A stretch of DNA of 64,000 nucleotides from Methylobacterium sp. R2-1 (GTDB taxonomy: Bacteria; Pseudomonadota; Alphaproteobacteria; Rhizobiales; Beijerinckiaceae), in the NCBI RefSeq assembly GCF_014191355.1, contig NZ_JACHWM010000022.1:1-64000 (forward strand). The letters are read 5' to 3'. Below the pieces are notes generated by a model. That model was not told the DNA's origin and made no database searches. It was given only the letters and a program-made list of their open reading frames with translations. The translations under genes and the position numbers were made by a program. Below, one piece after another: positions 40,956 to 51,693 of this stretch; the stretch's first letter is position 1; every line of letters starts with the position of its first letter.

Positions 40956-41981
40956 ATGCGCAATCTGTTCAAGGCCTTCGCCCTGATCACGGGGCTTCTC
41001 GCCCTTCCCGTGCCATTCGCCGCCCCGCTCGCCGCCCAGACCGTGCCCGTGCGCATCGGCGTCATTCCAGTGATCGGCGCCGCGCCCGTCTTCGTCGCCC
41101 ATGGCGAGGGTTGGCTCACGGATGCCGCGCTGGCGCCGACTTTCACCACCTTCGAGTCCGGACCCAACATGATCCAGGCGCTGGCGTCCGGCACCATCGA
41201 CGTCTACGTCGCCGGCATCGCGCCGCTCGCGGTCGCCCGCACCAAGGGCATCGATGTGCGGGTCGTGGCCGCCACCGCCATCGAGGAGATGGTGTTCGTG
41301 GCAGCCCCCAAGCTCGCGCCCTACTTCGCCTCCGCCCCGAGCAAGGCCGAGGCCTTCAAGCAGTTCAAGGCCAAGGAGGGCCGTCCTGCCCGGCTCGCCA
41401 CGCAGCCGCCAGGCTCGGTGCCGAACACCACCCTCCAGTACTGGCTGTGGCAGGTGGTGAAGGCCGACAAGGCCGACGTCGAGATCGTTTCCATGGGCAT
41501 CGACGCGACCCAGCAGGCCTTGCTGGCCGGTGCCGTTGACGGCGCCTCGATCCGCGAGCCGGCGCTCACCATCGTCCAGGGGCGCAACCCGAAGATCACG
41601 CTGATCGCCACCGGTGGGGAGATGTTCCCCGATCAGCCGGGCACGGTGGTCGCCGTCTACGGCAAGTTCGCCGACGCCAACCCGAAGGCGGTTGAGGGCC
41701 TGGTCTCGGCGCTGGTCAAGGCGACCGACCTCTTGAAGACCGATCCGGCCCGTGCTGCCCCGCCGGTCGAGGCGGCGCTCGGCAAGGGCATCACGGATGT
41801 GGCCACGATCCAGAAGGCGCTGTCGTCGCCGGCCGCGAAGTTTGTCGCCGACCCGCGCACGATCATCGAGGCAACGAAGAAGATGCAGACCTATCAGGTC
41901 TCGATCGGCACCCTCGACAAGGGGGCGCCGACCGACGGCCTGTTCGATGCCAAGCCGTTCGACGCGGTCAAAAAGCCCTGA
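40956..41981 (+). CDS. ABC transporter substrate-binding protein (SsuA/NrtA-like)
   Basis: 341 residues from 'MRNLFKAFALITGLLALP', signal peptide ending 'AAPLAAQ'. 'PVRIGVIPVIGAAPVFVAHG' and 'GTIDVYVAGIAPLAVARTKG' follow the NMT1/SsuA periplasmic-binding plan. First gene of a three-gene importer operon (permease after 22 bp, ATPase overlapping). Substrate class could be sulfonate, taurine, nitrate/bicarbonate or pyrimidine precursor; sequence alone does not decide. Confidence 0.88.
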   Translation: MRNLFKAFALITGLLALPVPFAAPLAAQTVPVRIGVIPVIGAAPVFVAHGEGWLTDAALAPTFTTFESGPNMIQALASGTIDVYVAGIAPLAVARTKGIDVRVVAATAIEEMVFVAAPKLAPYFASAPSKAEAFKQFKAKEGRPARLATQPPGSVPNTTLQYWLWQVVKADKADVEIVSMGIDATQQALLAGAVDGASIREPALTIVQGRNPKITLIATGGEMFPDQPGTVVAVYGKFADANPKAVEGLVSALVKATDLLKTDPARAAPPVEAALGKGITDVATIQKALSSPAAKFVADPRTIIEATKKMQTYQVSIGTLDKGAPTDGLFDAKPFDAVKKP

Positions 41982-42003
41982 TCTCCCTCGCGATCCCGAT
42001 GCC

Positions 42004-42756
42004 ATGACCTCGTTCCGCTCGGCCGCCCTGGCGGTCGTCGGGCTCGCCGCCTTCCTCGCCCTGTGGGAGGCGGCGCCCCGGCTCGACCTCGTCAACCCGG
42101 CTTTCCTGCCGCCGCCCTCCTCTCTTCCCGCGGCCTTCGCCCGGGAGATCTCGAGCGGGGCATGGCTGCGCGCGGTCGCCGAGAGCCTGAGCCACTACGT
42201 GGTCGGACTCGGCGCGGGCGCGGGCGCGGGCATCGCGCTGGGGCTTCTGGCCGGCATGTTCCGCTGGTTCGAGAGTCTGACCGCCTGGGTCGTGCGGCTC
42301 TTGCGCCCCATCCCCGGCCTCGCCTGGGTGCCCTTCGCGATCATCTGGTTCGGGGTTCAGCCTTCGGCCGCCGTGTTCATCATCGCCATCGGCGTGTTCT
42401 GGATCGTGTTCTTTGCCACGCAAGGCGCGGTGCGCGGTGTTGATCGCGACCTGATCGAGGTGGCCCAGGCCTTCGGTTTTCGCGGGCCGTTCGCGCGGCT
42501 CGTCAAGATCCTCCTGCCCGCCGCCACGCCCGGCATCCTCGTCGGCCTGCGCACGGCGCTGGGGCAGGCCTGGATGGCGGTGGTCGCCGCCGAGATCTTC
42601 GGGGTGCCCGGCATCGGCGCCCGGATGATGCAGGCCTCCTCGCTCCTCTCCACCGACATCGTCGTGGTCTACATGCTCACCATGGCCGGGCTGTACGGCC
42701 TGTTCGACACTGGCTTCGTCGCCCTGCAGGGCTGGCTGCTGCGGTGGCGCGTATGA
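42004..42756 (+). CDS. ABC transporter permease (SsuC/NrtB-like)
   Basis: 250 residues with about six helices and the binding-protein-dependent permease EAA loop ('EVAQAFGFRGPFARLVKILL', 'PAATPGILVGLRTALGQAW'). ATG at 42004 chosen because upstream frame is antisense to or within the binding protein. Stop overlaps the ATPase start by ATGA. Confidence 0.9.
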   Translation: MTSFRSAALAVVGLAAFLALWEAAPRLDLVNPAFLPPPSSLPAAFAREISSGAWLRAVAESLSHYVVGLGAGAGAGIALGLLAGMFRWFESLTAWVVRLLRPIPGLAWVPFAIIWFGVQPSAAVFIIAIGVFWIVFFATQGAVRGVDRDLIEVAQAFGFRGPFARLVKILLPAATPGILVGLRTALGQAWMAVVAAEIFGVPGIGARMMQASSLLSTDIVVVYMLTMAGLYGLFDTGFVALQGWLLRWRV

Positions 42757-43523
42757 GTGCCGTCGAGCGCCCGATCATCGACATCCGCGGTTTGAGCCTC
42801 GCCTACGAGCGCGACGGGCGGCGCACCGAGATCCTCTCCTCCCTCGATCTCGCGGTGCCGCGCGGACAATTCCTCGTCATCGTCGGCGAATCCGGCGTCG
42901 GCAAGTCGACGCTCCTGCGCGTGCTGATCGATCTGGCCAAGCCCAGCACCGGCACGGTCCATCTCGACACTGATCCCCAAAAGACCCGGACGCCGATGGC
43001 ACTCGTGTTCCAAGACGCGCGGCTGCTGCCGTGGCGGCGGGTGATCGACAACGTCGCCTTCGGCCTGGAGCGGCATGGCCTGTCGAAGCCTGAGCGCCGC
43101 GAGCGGGCGGCGGCGATGCTCAAGCTCGTCGGGCTGTCCGATCTCGCCGGCCGCTGGCCGCACCAGCTCTCCGGCGGGCAGCGCCAGCGCATCGCCATCG
43201 CCCGTGCGCTCGCGGTCGAGCCCGAGGTGCTGCTGATGGACGAGCCGTTCTCGGCGCTCGACAGCTTCACCCGCGAGGGGCTGCAGGACGAGATCCAGCG
43301 CATCAAGGCGCAGACCGGCAAGACGGTGCTGTTCGTGACCCACGACATCGACGAGGCGGTCTACCTCGCCGACCGGGTCGTGGTGCTGGCGGGCAGCCCC
43401 GGCCGGATCGCGGCGGACGTCACCCTCGCCCCGCCCCGCCCGCGCCAGCGCCGGGACGCCGCCCTGGTCGAGGCGGCGCGCCATCTGCGGGCGGAACTGT
43501 CGCGGCGCTCGGCGGAACTGTGA
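42753..43523 (+). CDS. ABC transporter ATP-binding protein (SsuB/NrtD-like)
   Basis: 256 residues. Walker A 'GESGVGKST', Q-loop 'LVFQDARLLPW', signature 'LSGGQRQRIAIARAL', Walker B 'VLLMDEPFSALD' and H-loop 'FVTHDIDEAVYLADR', all intact. 'ARLLPWRRVIDNVAFGL' is typical for the sulfonate/nitrate group. Starts in the permease stop (ATGA). A hairpin follows the gene. Confidence 0.93.
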   Translation: MSAVERPIIDIRGLSLAYERDGRRTEILSSLDLAVPRGQFLVIVGESGVGKSTLLRVLIDLAKPSTGTVHLDTDPQKTRTPMALVFQDARLLPWRRVIDNVAFGLERHGLSKPERRERAAAMLKLVGLSDLAGRWPHQLSGGQRQRIAIARALAVEPEVLLMDEPFSALDSFTREGLQDEIQRIKAQTGKTVLFVTHDIDEAVYLADRVVVLAGSPGRIAADVTLAPPRPRQRRDAALVEAARHLRAELSRRSAEL

Positions 43524-43528
43524 GCGAT

Positions 43529-43552
43529 CCGTCAAGCTTGCCATCTTGACGG
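43529..43552 (+). terminator. Hairpin after the ABC operon
   Basis: CCGTCAAG-cttgccat-CTTGACGG, eight-bp perfect arms, six bases after the ATPase stop. Followed by TTCG rather than a T run, so it is a weak or Rho-assisted terminator. Confidence 0.5.
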
Positions 43553-43610
43553 TTCGTCGGCCGCGTTGGAACCATCGGGCGGCCGCGCAGGGCGCCTCGG
43601 GGAGTGCAAG

Positions 43611-44045
43611 ATGGGCTTTTTTCAGGACGCCCTCGTCCGTTTCAACCGGGTGGTGATGTCCTACGCGGGCGATATCGCGTTCATGCAGGCAGCGGTTTCC
43701 GCCGCGGCCAACGTGATCGTCGCTGACGGCGATACCGACGAGGAGGAGATCGAGGCGGCTCTCGTCAGCATGCGGGCCAACCCGATCCTCCAGAAATCCT
43801 ACGATACGCTCGCCCTGGAGAAGGCGCTGTTCGAGGCGCTGGCCCGCGCGGAGCTGCGCGCCGGGCGCCTGGAGAACAGCCAGCACGTCGCGGCCATCGC
43901 CGACCGTCCCCTGGAGCAGCGCCAGCACGTCTTCCTGATCGCGGCGGATGTTGCCGACAAGGGCGGCATCACCGAGAGCGAGCACCGGGTGCTCGACGAG
44001 CTGGCCCAGGCGCTGGACGTGGATAAGGCGACGCTGCTCGGCTGA
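43611..44045 (+). CDS. TerB-like protein
   Basis: 144 residues from ATG at 43611 (GGGGAG upstream). 'AAANVIVADGDTDEEEIEAA' is the acidic metal-binding-type helix of TerB/DjlA N-terminal domains, mirrored by 'AADVADKGGITESEHRVLDE'. Cytoplasmic, helical. Not linked to other tellurite genes here; usual role is stress or metal response. Confidence 0.8.
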   Translation: MGFFQDALVRFNRVVMSYAGDIAFMQAAVSAAANVIVADGDTDEEEIEAALVSMRANPILQKSYDTLALEKALFEALARAELRAGRLENSQHVAAIADRPLEQRQHVFLIAADVADKGGITESEHRVLDELAQALDVDKATLLG

Positions 44046-44131
44046 GTCGGCGCGCCCGGGTGCCCTGCTCTCCCGACCCTTTTTCCCGAACGGCGCCGAG
44101 CCTATCTTCATGCTCGGACAGGAGCGCGGCC

Positions 44132-44323
44132 ATGTACAAGGTAACGGGCACGGATCCCTCTGGCCGCACCCTGGCCTTCGCTTGCGGTACGGACGAGCAG
44201 GCCCTCGAAAAGACCTGGGAACTGGCAGGACGCGGCTTTCGCAACATCTCTGTCGCCGACCCGAAGGGGCGCGAGATGAGCGCCATCGCCTTCGAGCGCT
44301 CGCTCGATCTCGACTACGATTGA
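44132..44323 (+). CDS. Hypothetical protein, 63 aa
   Basis: 'MYKVTGTDPSGRTLAFACGT', 'ALEKTWELAGRGFRNISVAD'. GGAG seven bases before the ATG. Small beta-alpha-beta protein conserved-looking but without a named family. After the TerB gene by 86 bp. Confidence 0.65.
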   Translation: MYKVTGTDPSGRTLAFACGTDEQALEKTWELAGRGFRNISVADPKGREMSAIAFERSLDLDYD

Positions 44324-44381
44324 GAACCGCCGGAGCGGGCCGCGCCCCGCGGACGAAGGCTCAAGGCCCCGGCCGCTCCGC

Positions 44382-46004
<1,623 letters not shown>

Positions 46005-46109
46005 GGCGGGCACCGGCCGCCGCATTGCGGGCGGCCGCTCGTCTCTCATGGGGGCCGGGCGGTGCCCTGCTCTCTACGCGTTCCGCGCCTCCGACGCAAA
46101 GCCGCTCCC

Positions 46110-46859
46110 CTACCCTCGCCCGACGAAGGGCATGCCCGTGGCCAACACGGTCATGAACAGGACGTTGGCCGAGAGCGGCAGCCCCGCCATGTAGACGACG
46201 GCCTCGGCAACGTGCGCCGCCTCCATGTACGGCTCAGGCCGGATCGAACCGTCGGCCTGCCGCGCGCCCTGCCCGAAGCCCCGCGTCATTTCGGTCTCGG
46301 CATTGCCGACATCGATCTGGCCGCAGGCGATGTCGAAGGGACGTCCGTCGAGGGCGGTCGCGCGGGTCAGCCCGGTGATGGCGTGCTTGGTGGCAGCGTA
46401 GGGGGTCGACATCGGCCGCGGCGCGTAGGCCGCGATCGAGCCGTTGTTGATGATGCGCCCGCCCTGCGGCTCCTGCCGGCGCATCATGCCGAAGGCGGCA
46501 CGGGTGCAGAGGAAGGCGCCGGTGAGATTGACGCTGACGCTGGCGAGCCAATCCTCGACCGCGACCTCGTCCACCGTCGCGGCGGGGGTGAAGATCCCGG
46601 CATTGTTGAACAGCAGATCGAGCCGCCCGAAGCGCTCACCCACCGCAGCGAACAGAGCCTCGACGGCGCGCGGATCGGACACGTCGGTCGGCACGCACAA
46701 CGACGCGCCCGGCAACTCCGCGGCGACCCGTTCCAGAGCCTCCCCCCGCCTTCCAGCCAGAACAAGCCGCCAACCGGCCCGCGCCAATCCGAGCGCGACC
46801 GCCCGCCCGATGCCGGACCCCGCTCCGGTCACGATCGCCACTCGATCACCCATCGCCAT
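46110..46859 (-). CDS. Short-chain dehydrogenase/reductase
   Basis: 249 residues from ATG 46859 (GGAGAA upstream). 'VTGAGSGIGRAVALGLARAG' (TGxxxGIG), 'LLFNNAGIF' (NNAG), catalytic 'NNGSIAAY' Ser and 'YAATKHAITG' (YxxxK). Classical SDR with NAD(P) binding; Arg residues after the first helix favour NADP. Substrate unknown. Ends 60 bp before the tRNA on the opposite strand region. Confidence 0.9.
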   Translation of the reverse strand: MAMGDRVAIVTGAGSGIGRAVALGLARAGWRLVLAGRRGEALERVAAELPGASLCVPTDVSDPRAVEALFAAVGERFGRLDLLFNNAGIFTPAATVDEVAVEDWLASVSVNLTGAFLCTRAAFGMMRRQEPQGGRIINNGSIAAYAPRPMSTPYAATKHAITGLTRATALDGRPFDIACGQIDVGNAETEMTRGFGQGARQADGSIRPEPYMEAAHVAEAVVYMAGLPLSANVLFMTVLATGMPFVGRG

Positions 46860-47048
46860 CGCGCTTCTCCCGTTCGAGCGGAGCATAGGGCGTCCCGCCG
46901 ATCCGGTGCAGGGGCGCCGTGCCAAGATGCGATTGCTGCCCGGAGCCCGGACCCACCGTACAAAAATGCCGCTGGCTCACGGCTGACCCGTTCAAGCCGG
47001 TTGCCAGCCCTGTCTGCCCCGTCTAGAGAACCGGCGGCTCGGAGCCGA

Positions 47049-47123
<75 letters not shown>

Positions 47124-47268
47124 TTTTCTCCAAGCCGATCAGGGCGTAAGCGACAGCGACATATCGGACACACCGGAACAAACGGTGTCAGGCCGCTGCA
47201 CAAGAGTCGGCACAGTCACCAGCGGGGATGTCGCTGGCTGATTCGTGGCTCGCGCGGTAGGCTGTCGC

Positions 47269-47409
47269 ATGGCTGACCCCTCCCCCACCGTCGGCGAGCT
47301 CTTCAAGGCCAACGCTGTCACCGACGAGCAGGTGAATGCGGCGGCCAAGGCTGCATGCCCCCATCGAGGCGCCTGGTGCCGAACATCGCCTGCTCGGCAT
47401 AGCTGGTGA
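47269..47409 (+). pseudogene. Family A small gene, truncated
   Basis: 'MADPSPTVGELFKANAVTDE' is nearly the same as the other family A starts for about 27 residues, then diverges into unrelated sequence ('KAACPHRGAWCRTS') and stops at 46 residues. The conserved 'DLAAAV.GHAW' and RTA(I/F)LLAR tail are absent. Confidence 0.55.
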
Positions 47410-47436
47410 TGAACCAGACACCCCTTAGAGCCCGGA

Positions 47437-48987
47437 CTATCGCCCTCCTTCGATGACCGAAAACGGGCGCTCCACTGCCGTGGTTCGAACTAGGTTGCGT
47501 CCCTGTCGCTTGGCCTCATAGAGGGCCGCATCCGCTGCTGCGATCAGGGTGACCGGCTTGCAGTCCCGAACTGACGGTGCCGCGGCGACCCCGCAGCTGA
47601 CTGTCACTAGCCCATGTGGGTTGCTGGCATGGGGCACCGCCTGCGCGAGCACCGCTTGCCGGATGCGGTTGGCGGCCGCTTCAGCACTGGGCTCCCCGGT
47701 ATCCGGCAGGATGACCGCGAATTCTTCGCCGCCGATGCGGTAAGCGGTGTCCGAGTAGGCGTGGATTGAACCGCGCATCGCCTGTGCAATCAGCCTCAGT
47801 GCCTCGTCACCCTGCTGATGCCCATAACGATCGTTGAAGCCTTTGAAGTGATCCGCGTCCAAGATCAGCAGTGACAAGGGCTTGCCGGTGCGTGTCGCGC
47901 GCTGACACTCCCGCGCCAACACCTCGTCGAACCGACGTCGGTTGCCGAGACCCGTGAGCGCGTCCGTACTGGCCAGCTGCTGCAGCTCGGCGTTCAGCGC
48001 GGCGGTTGCGCGCTGCGCCGCCTTGCGTCGGGTCAATTCGCGCTGGAACAGTGTCGTCAGCACGATGGTGGTGGCGCACAGGCTCAAAACCACAGCGGCG
48101 AGTACCAGCGCCTTCTGCCACCAAGCCGCGTAGATATCCTCGGCTGTGAGGGCGATACTCAGCTGCAGCGGCAACTCGCCAACCTGCGCGACTGCGAAGG
48201 TGCGTGTGCCCTCGCCGATCATGACCGGGCCTGTAAACACGCCCTGTCGGGTTTGCAGCATACGCTGGTAGCTATCGGTCGCCGAGACGCTGCGCCCCAC
48301 CAGCTGCTCGTCGTAGGGCTCACGCATGACGATGGTGCCGCCGGGCCCGTACAGGGTTACCGTGCCGGCGTGATTCGGATCTAGGGCCGCAAACAGCTGG
48401 CGGAAGTAGTCGAGATAGATCGAGCCGAGCACCACGCCGGCGAAGGAGCCGTCCGGGTTGGACAGGCGGCGGCTGATGATCAGCGCCCAGCGGCCGGTGA
48501 GGCGTGACACAATTGGTACGCTGACGTGAAGGCCCAGGTCCTTGTGGGTGGCATGATACTGGAAGTACTCGCGGTCCGCGTAGCTTAGCGGCTCGGGGTT
48601 GAGGGACTTCGAGCTGATGATCAGTGTACCGGAACGGTCGAAAACGAGCGTGTGGCCGAAGTTCTCAGCGTTTGCGGCTCGGTCGAACAGGATGAGCTGG
48701 CGCGTCTCCGGATCGGCGTTCATGACGGCCGGCAGGCGCCAGCCATCGACGATCGCGCGTAGCGAGAGGTCGTACATACCGATGCTGCGGGCAATATCAC
48801 GGCCGAGCACCTGCACGAGGCTCTGCGCCGCGCCGGTCGCACGGCGCTCGGCATCACGGCGCATGTCCCAGAGCATGAAAGCTGAGACAGCGCAGAGACC
48901 GACCACACACAGGAGGTTCAGCGCGGCGAGCAGCCATGGCGACCGTGCCCACCATAGATACCGCCGAAAACCTGTCCGGCTCACCAT
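47437..48987 (-). CDS. Membrane diguanylate cyclase with PDC sensor
   Basis: 516 residues. Helices about 15-38 and 288-310 bracket a periplasmic PDC/dCache-type sensor ('DREYFQYHATHKDLGLHVSV'). Then 'LTGLGNRRRFDEVLARE' and the active site 'RIGGEEFAVIL' (GGEEF). The RxxD inhibition site five residues upstream is absent ('AYSDTAY'), so no classical product inhibition. Makes c-di-GMP; counterpart of the HD-GYP protein at 29679 and possibly upstream of the PilZ-bearing glycosyltransferase. Confidence 0.93.
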   Translation of the reverse strand: MVSRTGFRRYLWWARSPWLLAALNLLCVVGLCAVSAFMLWDMRRDAERRATGAAQSLVQVLGRDIARSIGMYDLSLRAIVDGWRLPAVMNADPETRQLILFDRAANAENFGHTLVFDRSGTLIISSKSLNPEPLSYADREYFQYHATHKDLGLHVSVPIVSRLTGRWALIISRRLSNPDGSFAGVVLGSIYLDYFRQLFAALDPNHAGTVTLYGPGGTIVMREPYDEQLVGRSVSATDSYQRMLQTRQGVFTGPVMIGEGTRTFAVAQVGELPLQLSIALTAEDIYAAWWQKALVLAAVVLSLCATTIVLTTLFQRELTRRKAAQRATAALNAELQQLASTDALTGLGNRRRFDEVLARECQRATRTGKPLSLLILDADHFKGFNDRYGHQQGDEALRLIAQAMRGSIHAYSDTAYRIGGEEFAVILPDTGEPSAEAAANRIRQAVLAQAVPHASNPHGLVTVSCGVAAAPSVRDCKPVTLIAAADAALYEAKRQGRNLVRTTAVERPFSVIEGGR

Positions 48988-49253
48988 GCTCAGCGCCTCC
49001 CCTGGCGCAATTTGCTGCCGACCACTGAGAGACAGATTAAGACAGGTCGATAAAGCTATGAAATACCGAAAATCTGGTAAATTCCAAGTTTACTTTATAC
49101 AAATAACTTTGCTTCCTTATCTTCGATCCTGAACCGGCTGGCTCTGCAAGTCTATCGATTTTGCGGAGGCGAGGGCAGGATCAACTTGGTCGCCGTCGCG
49201 AAGGCTAGCCTGTCGTGAACTCGGGTCTCCGCGACAAGACGAGCAAGACGAGC

Positions 49254-49319
49254 ATGGCGGGCGCGAAGCGGAATGTGGTCCGCACGGCGATCCTGCTGGC
49301 GCGGGCGCAGAAGGCGTGA
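49254..49319 (+). pseudogene. Family A tail fragment
   Basis: 'MAGAKRNVVRTAILLARAQKA' and TGA; only the tail found at the end of family A proteins, preceded by unrelated DNA. The stop overlaps a GTG that would start a family D copy. Confidence 0.45.
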
Positions 49320-49420
49320 CCGACTCCGAGGCCGCGGTCTAGCGCCACACATTCTGGTCCGGCTGCGACTTCGTGCTCGATGTCCGCACGCGTGGAGAGC
49401 GGAGGTCCGATAGCAAGGTC
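49316..49420 (+). pseudogene. Family D fragment with in-frame stop
   Basis: GTG start in a GTGA overlap; 'TDSEAAV', TAG, then 'RHTFWSGCDFVLDVRTRGER', aligned with 'DAEVWRDTFEPGTDFSVDVR'. The nonsense codon and later drift show decay. It keeps the A-tail-then-D order seen at 31 kb. Confidence 0.5.
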
Positions 49421-49616
49421 AGGAAGGCCGCGACGCTTCACCCACTCAGAAGCGTGCGATACCGGTCCAAGCAGATGATCGTCAGCCGAAAACAACCTAC
49501 GTTCGAGACACGATAAAACATCGGCCTATGGTAGCGGCTATCATCAGCAAGTCCGACACAGGTGCTGATGGCTGGGAGAGCCGAGTGCTTCCGCCTGCAA
49601 CGCAAGGCGAAGCGAC
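49421..49616. other. Probable promoter region of the Crp-type gene
   Basis: No gene; precedes the intact Crp/partner operon. No confident -35/-10 pair recognised. Confidence 0.25.
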
Positions 49617-50360
49617 ATGCCTTCAGCCCCCAATCAGCACGCCACAGCCATGCTCATCCGCAAGTTGGAAAGCATCGCCACCCTCTCAGACGAGCAGCGT
49701 CAGGCCATCCTGAGCCTGCCGGTGAGACTCCACACCCTCGCCGCCCGGCAGGACATCGTACGCGACGGAGATAAGCCGTCCCATTGCTGCCTCATCCTCG
49801 ACGGCTGGGCCTATCGCTATAAGCTGCTCGGTGACGGCAGGCGGCAGATCTTCTCCTTCCACATCCCCGGCGATGTGCCGGATCTGCAGAGCCTGCACGT
49901 CCCCACCATGGATCACAGCCTCGCCACCCTGACGAAGGCGACCGTGGCCTTCATCCCGCACGAGAGCCTACAAGACCTGACGCTCCGCCATCCCGGCCTC
50001 GGCACTCTCTTCTGGCGCGACACACTGATCGATGCGGCCATCTTCCGGGCCTGGATGGTCGGCCTGGGCCGGCGCTCCGCCTTCGAGCAGGTCGCGCATC
50101 TCTTCTGCGAGCTGTACCTGAAGCTCCAGGCGGTCGGGCTGGCTGTACACTACCGTTGCCCGCTGCCGCTCACGCAGATCGATATCGCCGATGCGTTGGG
50201 CATGACCAACGTCCACGTCAATCGCGTGTTGAAGGAGATGCGCGGCCAGGCCCTCATCACGCTTCGCTCTCAGACGCTGGTCATTGAGGCTTGGGATGAA
50301 CTTCTGCGGGTCGCTGAGTTCGATCCGACGTACCTGCACTTGGAGCATCGAGCGGCCTGA
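49617..50360 (+). CDS. Crp/Fnr-family transcriptional regulator (family F)
   Basis: 247 residues. Cyclic-nucleotide-binding barrel ('RQDIVRDGDKPSHCCLILDG', 'RRQIFSFHIPGDVPDLQSLH'), a dimer helix ('GRRSAFEQVAHLFCELYLKL') and a C-terminal Crp-type helix-turn-helix ('LTQIDIADALGMTNVHVNRV'). No Fnr cysteine cluster, so not an iron-sulphur sensor. The stop and the next ATG share one base (TGATG). Broken copy at 35154-35746. Such proteins in Methylobacterium are numerous and mostly of unknown signal. Confidence 0.92.
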   Translation: MPSAPNQHATAMLIRKLESIATLSDEQRQAILSLPVRLHTLAARQDIVRDGDKPSHCCLILDGWAYRYKLLGDGRRQIFSFHIPGDVPDLQSLHVPTMDHSLATLTKATVAFIPHESLQDLTLRHPGLGTLFWRDTLIDAAIFRAWMVGLGRRSAFEQVAHLFCELYLKLQAVGLAVHYRCPLPLTQIDIADALGMTNVHVNRVLKEMRGQALITLRSQTLVIEAWDELLRVAEFDPTYLHLEHRAA

Positions 50361-50605
50361 TGCCTCTCCACCTGCAGCCCGTTCAAGTTGCGACGGGCAG
50401 CTTAGACACGGAGAGCCTCCTCGTGTTCTCGGACGGCTTCCTGGTCGCGGTTCTGGTTCGGCTCTCGGACGATCACGGGGAAGCGACCGGGATGTGGTTC
50501 CTGGAGGCGGGGTTCGGCCCGGTCGATCATCCACACCCGCCCACCTTCGCCGGCCTCGACGATGCGCAGGGCTGGATCGAGAAGCGGCTGACAATCAAGA
50601 CATAG
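50360..50605 (+). CDS. 81-aa protein coupled to Crp regulator (family F)
   Basis: 'MPLHLQPVQVATGSLDTESL', 'LVFSDGFLVAVLVRLSD', 'GMWFLEAGFGPVDHPHPPTF'. Stop-start coupled (TGATG) to the Crp gene, so made in step with it. Beta-rich, soluble. The coupling is conserved in the degraded 35 kb duplicate, whose 81-aa frame is still open. A co-regulator or modulator of the Crp protein is a fair inference. Confidence 0.75.
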   Translation: MPLHLQPVQVATGSLDTESLLVFSDGFLVAVLVRLSDDHGEATGMWFLEAGFGPVDHPHPPTFAGLDDAQGWIEKRLTIKT

Positions 50606-51128
50606 TCGTCGCGGCTGTGAGCGGCAGGAGGTCGTAACTCTGAGCACAGCGCGTCGACATTTGCCACTAACGCAGCGGATCCGATCTGCGTTCGGCACAC
50701 GGTGCCCGCACCATCTCTGAGGCGGTTTGCCTGCACGAAAAACCCCGCCGCGGCTGAGCCGGGCGGGGTGAGTCTTGGGGAGGAACCACCATGGTTCACT
50801 GATCGGGCAACTGGCCGGGGCCGGCGATGTTCTGGCTCGGTACGAAACCGCACCGTTCGCCGTCACGCAGCCCGCGTTCGCCTAATTCCATGCCGATGTC
50901 CGCAGCGCGCGGTGGGTCGTCATTGGCTCACAGGCCGGAACCCAACGCCAAGGAGGCCGGTGCCGGGGTGCTGTACAATGCGACTGAAGAAGGAACCGGC
51001 CAAATCTCGGTTTGGCGTTCTGCCCGATAGGGCGCATGATGCTGCCATCACCAGCCGATCCCTGATCCCGTAGGCGCCGGTGACTGAGAGTAACGTGTGC
51101 TCCCGCCTGCATAGCGCGGAGCACCACG
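50606..51128. other. Intergenic with inverted terminator hairpin
   Basis: No supportable gene; contains the hairpin at 50738-50768. The first 150 bp resemble the sequence past the 35 kb copy, so the duplication extends to the hairpin. Confidence 0.45.
50738..50768 (-). terminator. Dispersed terminator hairpin (minus strand)
   Basis: Read on the minus strand, CCCCGCC-cggctcagccgc-GGCGGGG and TTTTT. It faces against the Crp operon, ending any minus-strand transcript that approaches its 3' end. Confidence 0.7.
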
Positions 51129-51332
51129 ATGCCTCCTTACATCGACAGACCATTCTCCCTTGCCGATCTTGAGAGTAACTTCGCGCAGATCACTCGGTAT
51201 GCTGCGATGAACGAGCACGACAGAGCGATCGTCCGGAACGCTCAGCAGGCAATCCAGCGCTCACGCGACCTGCTTGAGGCGACCAAGCATCAGGTTCCTC
51301 GGCTATGTGAACGGAGTGACCCGCGTAGGTAG
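51129..51332 (+). CDS. Hypothetical protein, 67 aa
   Basis: 'MPPYIDRPFSLADLESNFAQ', 'NEHDRAIVRNAQQAIQRSRD'. Helical and charged. Weak ribosome site. No family recognised. Confidence 0.5.
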   Translation: MPPYIDRPFSLADLESNFAQITRYAAMNEHDRAIVRNAQQAIQRSRDLLEATKHQVPRLCERSDPRR

Positions 51333-51384
51333 GCTCCATGTACGAGAAAGCGCGGTGGTAGATCTCTGGGAAATGAGAAACAAC

Positions 51385-51415
51385 GCCGCAGCTGAGCCGG
51401 GGGCTAATATGGGGC
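51385..51415 (-). repeat. Decayed copy of the CGGCTCAGCCGCGG hairpin
   Basis: 'aacaacgccgcagctgagccgggggc' keeps the loop but the outer stem no longer pairs. Minus-strand orientation. Confidence 0.4.
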
Positions 51416-51462
51416 GGCAACTGAAGTTGGTCTGGCAGTGAGCGCGGCGAAGCGATCGCCTC

Positions 51463-51693
51463 TCAGGTGTCCGTGGCCGGCAGCGGCTCCGGTCCGAAAT
51501 GAGCCATGAAGCGAAGGCCGTCCCAAAGCTCGATGCCTGCTCCGCGAACCATCGCCATGGCCAGCGAGAGCGCTTCGGCGTCATCGCGCGCCATAAGAGG
51601 TGCGCTCCTCAGGATGAGCCCGCTCTTGCTCAACGATAATGTTCGATAGGCAGTCGGCTCAGCAGCATTGAGCGACGAATGCGCCTCGGCCAT
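51463..51693 (-). CDS. Hypothetical protein, 76 aa
   Basis: 'MAEAHSSLNAAEPTAYRTLS', 'MARDDAEALSLAMAMVRGAG', 'IELWDGLRFMAHF'. Compact helical protein of a kind often present as orphans in this genus. ATG at 51693 chosen over longer frame. Function unknown. Confidence 0.6.
   Translation of the reverse strand: MAEAHSSLNAAEPTAYRTLSLSKSGLILRSAPLMARDDAEALSLAMAMVRGAGIELWDGLRFMAHFGPEPLPATDT

Noticed and set aside
40722..42095. Long minus-strand open frame continuing upstream of the DUF3597 gene
   Set aside because: It is antisense to the binding protein gene, Arg/Gly-rich without domain logic, and DUF3597 has its own clear start at 40721.
42669..44111. 480-codon minus-strand open frame
   Set aside because: Antisense to the ABC ATPase and TerB genes, with no recognisable domain.
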